Assembly: GCF_009749525.1 (NCBI RefSeq)
Contig: NZ_WOAC01000013.1
Coordinates: forward strand, 124,001 to 188,000
Origin: Mesorhizobium xinjiangense
GTDB lineage: Bacteria > Pseudomonadota > Alphaproteobacteria > Rhizobiales > Rhizobiaceae
Length of the DNA: 64,000 nucleotides
Direction of reading: 5' to 3'
Part shown: positions 58,826 through 64,000 of the stretch, piece by piece
How positions within the stretch are numbered: position 1 is the stretch's first letter
Layout of the letters: each line of letters opens with the position of its first letter
Position numbers and translations under genes: made by a program
Notes under the pieces: generated by a model
What the model saw: the letters and a program-made list of their open reading frames with translations, nothing else
What the model was told of the DNA's origin: nothing
Database searches by the model: none

Positions 58826-59440
58826 ATGACGAATGAGACTGGCAGCGACAATCAGCCCGAGGCGGAAATCAGCGACCGGGTGCGCAGCCTGCTGGCTATC
58901 GGGGCGCAGATCTTTGCTGAAAAGGGCTACGATGCCACATCCATGCGCGACATCTCGACGGCAGCGGGGGTGTCGAAGGCGTTGCTCTACCATCATTTCA
59001 CCAGCAAGGACGCCATCTATGCCCGTATTGCATTCGAATCGACGCAGCATTTGAACAGCTTTGTCGAAGCGCGCATCCCGGCGGATGGCAGCGCCTCGCA
59101 GAAGGTGCGCGCCTTCATGGTGGCGACCGCCAGTTTCTTTTCCCAGCATCGCGCCGCGTGGATTGCCGCCAGCAATGCCTTCTGGAGCGAGCGAAACCAG
59201 CATCGGCAGGAAGAACGGCTGGCTCGCCGCAAGGCGTTCGAGCAACGCTTGCGCGAGCTGATCCGCGAAGGCATCACCTCAGGGGAGTTCCGTGAGGTTG
59301 ATCCTGCCGATGCCGGACGCTTGATCCTGTCCGGCGTCAACTGGATGCATCGCTGGTATGACCCGGCCAAGACCCACACTGCGGAAGAAATTGTCGAGCG
59401 CTACGCGGATATCGTGTTGAACGGCATCCGCAGGCACTGA
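58826..59440 (+). CDS. TetR family transcriptional regulator
   Basis: This 204-residue protein has a TetR_N helix-turn-helix (about 20-66; GYDATSMRDISTAAGVSKAL, LYHHFTSKDAIY) and a C-terminal all-helical ligand domain. TetR regulators beside enoyl-CoA hydratase/acyl-CoA synthetase genes commonly respond to acyl-CoA. ATG 58826 has AGGAAG upstream. Three near-identical palindromes, one before this gene and two before the acyl-CoA operon and the Bug gene, are its likely operators. A strong shared terminator follows. Confidence 0.9.
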   Translation: MTNETGSDNQPEAEISDRVRSLLAIGAQIFAEKGYDATSMRDISTAAGVSKALLYHHFTSKDAIYARIAFESTQHLNSFVEARIPADGSASQKVRAFMVATASFFSQHRAAWIAASNAFWSERNQHRQEERLARRKAFEQRLRELIREGITSGEFREVDPADAGRLILSGVNWMHRWYDPAKTHTAEEIVERYADIVLNGIRRH

Positions 59441-59455
59441 TCCTCGCCACAGCAA

Positions 59456-59479
59456 AAAGCCCCGCCTGAGCGGGGCTTT
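59456..59479. terminator. Bidirectional intrinsic terminator
   Basis: AAAGCCCCGC-CTGA-GCGGGGCTTT is a perfect 10-bp stem with a tetraloop and A/T tracts on both sides. It lies between the converging TetR and Bug-protein genes and can serve both. Confidence 0.9.
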
Positions 59480-59500
59480 CCTGGGCTTTACGGGAGCGAA

Positions 59501-60478
59501 TTATTCGATGGTGATGCCGTTCGCCTCGATCACGCCGCCCCAGAAATCCATGTCCCAATCTAGCTGCGCCTGCATCTCCTGCGGGCCACCGACATTCGGC
59601 TGCATGCCTGCATTGCGCATTCGCTGCTGCAGCTCTTCATCGCTCATCGCGTTCTGCAATGCAGCACTGAAGCGCGACACTTCCTCTGCTGGGGTGCCGG
59701 CCGGTGCCAGAAAGCCGAACCAGAAGGACGAGACCAGCCCCGGGAAGCCCAGTTCGGTCGTGGTGGGCAGATCAGGGAAGCCGGGGTCGCGTTCGGGCGA
59801 CGAGATGGCGAGCATCCGCACGTCACCCGAGTTTACATGCGCGACAAGCGAGATCGGGGTCGCGAAATTCAGATCGTTCTGGCCCGCGATCAGGTCGACG
59901 ATCTGCGAGGGATTGTCCCGGTACGAAACGTCTACCATCGGCACGCCCAGTTCCGATTGCAGCACCATGCCGAACAGATGCGTCACGCTGCCCGGCCCGA
60001 GCGTGGCGTAGCGCAGAGGCTGCCCAGTGCTTTCGGCATGCGCCTTCAGCTCCTCCAGCGTGGAGACGTTCAGCGCGCTGGGAACGGTGATCGTCAGCGG
60101 TCCGCTCATCATCGTGCCGACCGGCTCGAACGAGTCCATGTCATACGACAGATCGTCGCGCAGCAGCACGTTCAGCGACAGCGGCCCGGTGGCTCCGACG
60201 AAGTAGGTCAGACCGTCCGCGTCGGCATTGGCGGCATATGTCGCGCCGATGATGCCGTTCGATCCGGGGCGATTATCGACAAGAACCGGCTGACCAAGCT
60301 CGGCTGCAATCCGGTCGCCCACTTCGCGAACCAGCCCGTCCAGCAGCCCTCCGGCGCCATAAGGCACCACGAGGCGGATCGGATCGCTGGATTGGGCAAG
60401 GGCGCCGATTGGCGCAAATGAGGTAGCCACGGCGAGCGCGGCTGCACTGAGAAAAATCCGACGGGTTGCGTCAGTCAT
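59501..60478 (-). CDS. Tripartite tricarboxylate transporter substrate-binding protein (Bug family)
   Basis: This 325-residue periplasmic protein has a signal peptide (about 1-28, with twin arginine RR before FLSAAALAVATSF) and the Bug fold phrases IRLVVPYGAGGLLDGLVREV, VLVDNRPGSNGIIGATYAA and FLAPAGTPAEEVSRF. It binds a carboxylate for a TctAB-type importer, but no tctA or tctB is in the window. Its promoter shares an operator with the divergent acyl-CoA operon, which links ligand capture to that pathway. Confidence 0.9.
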   Translation of the reverse strand: MTDATRRIFLSAAALAVATSFAPIGALAQSSDPIRLVVPYGAGGLLDGLVREVGDRIAAELGQPVLVDNRPGSNGIIGATYAANADADGLTYFVGATGPLSLNVLLRDDLSYDMDSFEPVGTMMSGPLTITVPSALNVSTLEELKAHAESTGQPLRYATLGPGSVTHLFGMVLQSELGVPMVDVSYRDNPSQIVDLIAGQNDLNFATPISLVAHVNSGDVRMLAISSPERDPGFPDLPTTTELGFPGLVSSFWFGFLAPAGTPAEEVSRFSAALQNAMSDEELQQRMRNAGMQPNVGGPQEMQAQLDWDMDFWGGVIEANGITIE

Positions 60479-60539
60479 AGTGAAGTCCTCCCTGATTCAC
60501 GCAGGCAAACCCTGCAGGAACGCATCTCAAGCTAGAGGG

Positions 60540-60557
60540 TGACCGGTCGGTCGGTCA
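60540..60557. promoter_or_regulatory. TetR operator, site 2
   Basis: TGACCGGTCGGTCGGTCA is the reverse complement of site 3 except at one position. It lies 61 bases before the Bug-protein start in the divergent 184-bp spacer. Confidence 0.7.
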
Positions 60558-60618
60558 AGGGAGAGGTTGGCCCGAAAATGCGGTTGCTGGATCTGGCGGG
60601 CGATGTTAGAACAACCAG

Positions 60619-60636
60619 TGACTGACCGACCGGTCA
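60619..60636. promoter_or_regulatory. TetR operator, site 3
   Basis: TGACTGACCGACCGGTCA lies 26 bases before the enoyl-CoA hydratase start, in inverted orientation to site 2 with 61 bases between them. Binding would block the hydratase promoter. Confidence 0.7.
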
Positions 60637-60662
60637 GCGACACCAAGGGAGGGGAACAGGCA

Positions 60663-61436
60663 ATGTTCGACAAGAAAAACGTGCGCGTCGAGATGCATGG
60701 GCTGGTTGCCCTTGTGACGCTGAACCGGCCGCCGGTGAACGCTTTGGACCGTCAGACGCGGTATGAGCTGGTCGAGATCTTCGACGAAATTTCGCAGCGT
60801 GACGATGTGCGTGCGGCGGTTCTGACCGGATCCGGCAAGACCTTCTGCGCCGGCGCCGACCTCAAGGACCGGCCCGATTCGTCGCGGCCCGGAGACTTTC
60901 TCGAACACAACCGGATCACCCGGGAAACCGGCAACGCGATCCGCGAATGCAACAAACCCGTGGTCGCAGCCATCAACGGCGCTGCGCTGGGGGCGGGGCT
61001 GGGGCTGATGGCCTCCTGCGACATCTTCTATGCCTGCGAGGAGGCGGTGTTCGGCATGCCCGAGATCAACGTCGGCCTCGCTGGTGGCGCGTCCATGCTG
61101 CACTCTCTGTTCGGCCGTTCCACCACGCGGCGCATGTTCTTCACCGGCGTTCGCCTGTCCGCTGCCGAGCTGAAGGACCGCTCGATCATAGAAGAGGTGA
61201 CCAGCGCCGCCGACCTGCTGCCCATGGCGATGGCCGTCGCGCAGGACATCGCCGGGAAGGCGCCGCTTGCGATCACCTATGCCAAACAGGCGGCCAACAT
61301 GGTCGAAAACATGCCCCAGCGCGATGCCTACCGGCTGGAGCAGAATTACACCATGGCGCTGTCGAAGACCGAGGATGCACAGGAAGCCCGCAAGGCGTTC
61401 CTGGAGAAGCGCGCGCCGGTGTTCAAGGGGCGCTGA
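60663..61436 (+). CDS. Enoyl-CoA hydratase/isomerase
   Basis: This 257-residue crotonase-fold enzyme has the oxyanion-hole segments SGKTFCAGADLKD (about 56-68) and INGAALGAGLGLMASCD (about 102-118) and the glutamate in GMPEINVGLAGGAS. It hydrates or isomerises an enoyl-CoA. ATG 60663 follows a GGGAGGGG; the longer frame covers the operator. It is the first gene of an operon with an NDP-forming acyl-CoA synthetase and an acyl-CoA dehydrogenase, so a short beta-oxidation-like route is likely. Confidence 0.9.
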   Translation: MFDKKNVRVEMHGLVALVTLNRPPVNALDRQTRYELVEIFDEISQRDDVRAAVLTGSGKTFCAGADLKDRPDSSRPGDFLEHNRITRETGNAIRECNKPVVAAINGAALGAGLGLMASCDIFYACEEAVFGMPEINVGLAGGASMLHSLFGRSTTRRMFFTGVRLSAAELKDRSIIEEVTSAADLLPMAMAVAQDIAGKAPLAITYAKQAANMVENMPQRDAYRLEQNYTMALSKTEDAQEARKAFLEKRAPVFKGR

Positions 61437-61437
61437 G

Positions 61438-63576
61438 ATGAGCCATGAACGGATGATTTCGGGACTGGACGCCGTCTTTTCGCCGCGCTCCATCGCCATC
61501 GTCGGGGCGTCGACTGACCCCACCAAGACGGGCGGTCGCCCGGTGCACCTGCTGATCAAGCACGGATTTGCCGGAGCAATCTATCCGGTCAACCCCAAGG
61601 CCACCGAAGTGCAGGGCCTTGCGGCCTATGCCCGGCTCGACGCGCTGCCGGAAGTGCCGGACCTGGTGCTGGTGGCCGTGCCAGGCGCCGCTGCCGTGGC
61701 GACGCTGGAAACCGCGGCCGCGCTGGGTGTCGGTGCTGCGATTGTCCTGAGCGCCGGTTTCACCGAGGCGGGACCGGAAGGGATTGCGCTGCAAGCCCGC
61801 GTGACCGAGATCGCCCACGACAGCGGGATGCGGATCGTCGGGCCTAACTGCCTTGGCACCGTGAGTATCCGGTCGCGGGCCATCGGAACCTTCTCGATCG
61901 CGCTGGAACAGGAGATGCCGCTGGACGGTGGAATTTCGATTGTCTCACAAAGCGGCAATGTCGGCAGTTCCGCTTTGCGGATGCTGGGCGATTGTGGCGC
62001 CGGTGCTGCCCGCTTCATTGCCACCGGCAACGAGGCAGATGTGCAGATCGCCGATGCGATCGGCTGGATGGCGAACGACTCCGAAACGAGCGTCATCCTG
62101 TGCTGTATGGAGACCTGCCGGGACGGCGCGCGGCTGACCGGGGCGCTGGAGCTGGCCGCCAAGGCCGGCAAGCCGGTGATCGCCCTGAAGATTGGCACGT
62201 CGGAAGCGGGACAGAAGGCGGCACTTTCGCATACCGGCGGTCTGGCCGGTAGCGACCAGGTGTTCGACGCCGTGTTTGCCCGCTACGGCGTGGTGCGGGT
62301 GCGGTCGCTGGAAGAACTGGTAGAAGTTGGCGCGGCGGCTGAAGCCGTCGGCCAGCGCTGCGTGGGAACGCCTCCGTCGGCCACGATGATCGCCGCCTCG
62401 GGAGGGTTCGGCGTCATGATGGCCGATGCGGCCTCGGCACATGGCATCAGTGTCAATCCACTGGGCGAGGGCGCACAGGCACGGATCCGCGCGCTGCTGC
62501 CGCTGGCCGCGACGGCCAATCCGGTCGACGCTACCGCCCAGATGTCCGCCAGCCCGGACATTCTGGAAACGCTCGTCGATGCCGTGCTGGAGGATGACGC
62601 CAATACCACGGCCTGCCTGATGTTGGCGCTCGGCATGGGCATCCCACGTCTGCGCCGGGTGTTCACCGAGGCGTTGGCCAAGGTCAGCGCACGCCATCCC
62701 GACAAGACGCTGGTTGCCTGTTTGGCCGGGCCTGCCGATGCGATTGCCGATCTGCGTGCGCTGGGCATCGCCTGCTTTCCCACTATCGACAGCGCGATGC
62801 GAGGTCTTGCTGCTCTGGGGCAGATCGAGCTGTTCCGCGCGCAGCCGCCCATCGCCATAACCGCCGAGCCGCCACAACCGCTCAATCCTGCCGTCTGCCG
62901 CAACGAGGCGACGGCCAAGGCGGCACTGTCGGCGGCGGGACTTTCCTTTGTTCCCGAACTCACCGTCACCAACGCCGAGCAAGCCTTTGCGGCTGCGGAA
63001 AAATTTGGTGTCCCCGTCGCAATGAAGATCCTTTCGCCTGACATTCAGCACAAGAGCGACATCGGCGGTGTCGCGCTGAACGTCCGGGGCGGGGCTGAGG
63101 CCAAGGCAGCTTTCACTCGCTTGACCGCCGCAGCCGCGCTGAACGCGCCCTCCGCCCGCGTGGACGGAGTGCTGGTCTCGCCGATGACGACAGGCGGGAC
63201 CGAGCTGATCCTCGGCACGCTTGCGGACCCGGTGTTCGGCCCGGTGGTCATGGTGGGCCTCGGCGGCATCTTTGCCGAGATATTTGAAGACACCGCGCTG
63301 CGCCTTGCCCCGGTGAGCGAAGTCGAAGCGCATGCCATGCTGCGCGAACTGCGGGCTTTTCCGCTGCTTGACGGGGCGCGGGGTCGCGCGCCGACCGATC
63401 TGGACGCAGCCGCAGCCGCAGTCGCCGCCTTGTCGCGGTTTGCTGCGCGCCACGTGGCCGACATTGGCGAAATCGACATCAATCCGATGCTGGTCCGCGC
63501 CCGTGGGCAGGGTGCTGTAGCGCTGGACGCGCTGCTGCTGCCGACACGGACGGACCATCCCGAGGGAGACCAATAA
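61438..63576 (+). CDS. Acetate-CoA ligase family protein (NDP-forming acyl-CoA synthetase)
   Basis: This 712-residue protein joins a CoA-binding domain (about 10-140; SPRSIAIVGASTDPTKTGGR, YPVNPKA), a succinyl-CoA-ligase-like domain with the phospho-histidine segment KAALSHTGGLAGSD (about 260-275) and a C-terminal ATP-grasp domain (about 485-705; VAMKILSPDIQHKSDIGGVA, GLGGIFAEIFEDTALRLAPV). It activates a carboxylic acid to its CoA thioester. It starts one base after the hydratase stop, and its own stop overlaps the next ATG. Confidence 0.9.
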   Translation: MSHERMISGLDAVFSPRSIAIVGASTDPTKTGGRPVHLLIKHGFAGAIYPVNPKATEVQGLAAYARLDALPEVPDLVLVAVPGAAAVATLETAAALGVGAAIVLSAGFTEAGPEGIALQARVTEIAHDSGMRIVGPNCLGTVSIRSRAIGTFSIALEQEMPLDGGISIVSQSGNVGSSALRMLGDCGAGAARFIATGNEADVQIADAIGWMANDSETSVILCCMETCRDGARLTGALELAAKAGKPVIALKIGTSEAGQKAALSHTGGLAGSDQVFDAVFARYGVVRVRSLEELVEVGAAAEAVGQRCVGTPPSATMIAASGGFGVMMADAASAHGISVNPLGEGAQARIRALLPLAATANPVDATAQMSASPDILETLVDAVLEDDANTTACLMLALGMGIPRLRRVFTEALAKVSARHPDKTLVACLAGPADAIADLRALGIACFPTIDSAMRGLAALGQIELFRAQPPIAITAEPPQPLNPAVCRNEATAKAALSAAGLSFVPELTVTNAEQAFAAAEKFGVPVAMKILSPDIQHKSDIGGVALNVRGGAEAKAAFTRLTAAAALNAPSARVDGVLVSPMTTGGTELILGTLADPVFGPVVMVGLGGIFAEIFEDTALRLAPVSEVEAHAMLRELRAFPLLDGARGRAPTDLDAAAAAVAALSRFAARHVADIGEIDINPMLVRARGQGAVALDALLLPTRTDHPEGDQ

Positions 63577-64000
63577 TGACAGCCTCGAGTGCCCTCCAGA
63601 CTGCACCGTCAGGGAGATCCCACGCCGCTCATGCCCGCGACTGGTTGGCCGAAAATCTCAAGGGCCGCCTGCGTATCGACCGGGCGCATGAAATTCCGGT
63701 GACCTTGCAGGAACTGGTCGATTTTGAAGTGGGCATGCACGCGGCGGGGCTGGCGGGCATCACTTGGCCGCGCGCCTATGCCGGCCACGGGCTGACGCTG
63801 CGCGAACATCTGGAGATCAACCGTGAAATCGGTCTCGCGCCGGTGCCGAACTCGGTCAATTCCATCGGCAAGGAACTGGCCGGGCCGATCATTCTGGCAA
63901 TTTGCAACGAAACGCAAAAGGCCGAATATCTGCCCGCTATCCTGAAAATGCAGGCGATCTGGTGTCAGGGTTTCTCAGAACCGGGCGCGGGGTCGGATCT
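63576..64000 (+). CDS. Acyl-CoA dehydrogenase (5' part; continues beyond window)
   Basis: The 141 codons visible after ATG 63576 show the acyl-CoA dehydrogenase N-terminal domain: GLAGITWPRAYAGHGLTLRE, then EYLPAILKMQAIWCQGFSEP and GAGSD, the FAD-contacting segment. It would introduce the double bond of the activated acid before the hydratase step. The ATG overlaps the stop of the synthetase gene. The C-terminal domains lie outside the window. Confidence 0.88.
   Translation, partial: MTASSALQTAPSGRSHAAHARDWLAENLKGRLRIDRAHEIPVTLQELVDFEVGMHAAGLAGITWPRAYAGHGLTLREHLEINREIGLAPVPNSVNSIGKELAGPIILAICNETQKAEYLPAILKMQAIWCQGFSEPGAGSD

Noticed and set aside
61945-63606. 553-codon open frame on the minus strand
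   Set aside because: It is antisense to the acyl-CoA synthetase, has low-complexity composition and no family motif.
1-64000. CRISPR arrays, rRNA or tRNA genes
   Set aside because: No regularly spaced repeats and no tRNA-like cloverleaf or rRNA core sequence were noticed on reading; a dedicated tRNA scan was not possible.

Overview
The window looks like a GC-rich alphaproteobacterial accessory region, most likely from a rhizobial-type member of the Hyphomicrobiales (Mesorhizobium/Chelativorans-like). This is inferred from the SyrB-like regulator, the DUF3991/DUF1419/DUF3085 plasmid genes and the density of ABC importers and catabolic operons. No rRNA, tRNA or CRISPR array was seen. The mosaic of catabolic blocks, plasmid-type genes and insertion-sequence debris suggests a megaplasmid or an integrated element rather than core chromosome.

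Block A (1-20073) is a catabolic island of unknown substrate. It holds three paralogous FAD-dependent dehydrogenases of the fumarate reductase / 3-ketosteroid dehydrogenase type, a Gfo/Idh/MocA oxidoreductase, a TIM-barrel isomerase/epimerase, two NIPSNAP proteins, an extended SDR epimerase, a shikimate-dehydrogenase-like enzyme, two classical SDRs and a complete branched-chain-amino-acid-type ABC importer (binding protein plus LivH/M/G/F). GntR, IclR and AraC regulators each sit beside a divergent or adjacent promoter. A 17-bp motif occurs at three of the promoters. The likely job is uptake and stepwise dehydrogenation of a cyclic carboxylate or ketone. A SyrB-like orphan regulator (20483-21172) lies between blocks A and B.

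Block B (21537-38316) is a second catabolic island. A divergent pair (an HTH-solute-binding-domain fusion regulator plus a 3-hydroxyisobutyrate-dehydrogenase-like enzyme) faces a 14-gene, tightly spaced plus-strand operon. The operon encodes two zinc-type alcohol dehydrogenases without structural-zinc cysteines, a PRISE-type enone reductase, YciI, Gfo/Idh/MocA, a sugar-type ABC importer (permease, binding protein, fused ATPase-permease), maleylacetate reductase, hydroxyquinol 1,2-dioxygenase, an SDR, a ketopantoate-reductase-like enzyme, an ABM monooxygenase-like protein and a VOC protein. It probably turns an imported oxygenated ring or polyol into hydroxyquinol, then maleylacetate, then 3-oxoadipate. 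A palindromic operator lies between the two transcription units and a near copy lies just before the regulator gene.

Block C (about 38.3-50.3 kb) is plasmid/ICE-type cargo: DUF3991-Toprim protein, DUF1419, DUF3085, a 1695-residue methyltransferase-helicase (DarB-like), a RES-Xre toxin-antitoxin pair, a CoiA-like nuclease and a ParB-like protein. The toxin-antitoxin pair sits between the end of the helicase gene and a displaced fossil of a helicase 3' end. The block stops abruptly in a truncated gene, followed by a cluster of hairpins and by decayed IS256 and IS110 transposase remnants (50.8-52.3 kb).

Block D (52311-64000) is a different catabolic neighbourhood. It has an HpcH/HpaI aldolase, a TRAP transporter with an intact large subunit but a truncated small subunit, an AbiEii toxin fragment, a SnoaL-like protein, a flavin reductase plus LLM monooxygenase pair with a divergent LysR regulator, and a TetR regulator. 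Three near-identical 18-bp palindromes flank the TetR gene and the intergenic region between a Bug-type binding protein and an enoyl-CoA hydratase / acyl-CoA synthetase / acyl-CoA dehydrogenase operon that runs off the window.
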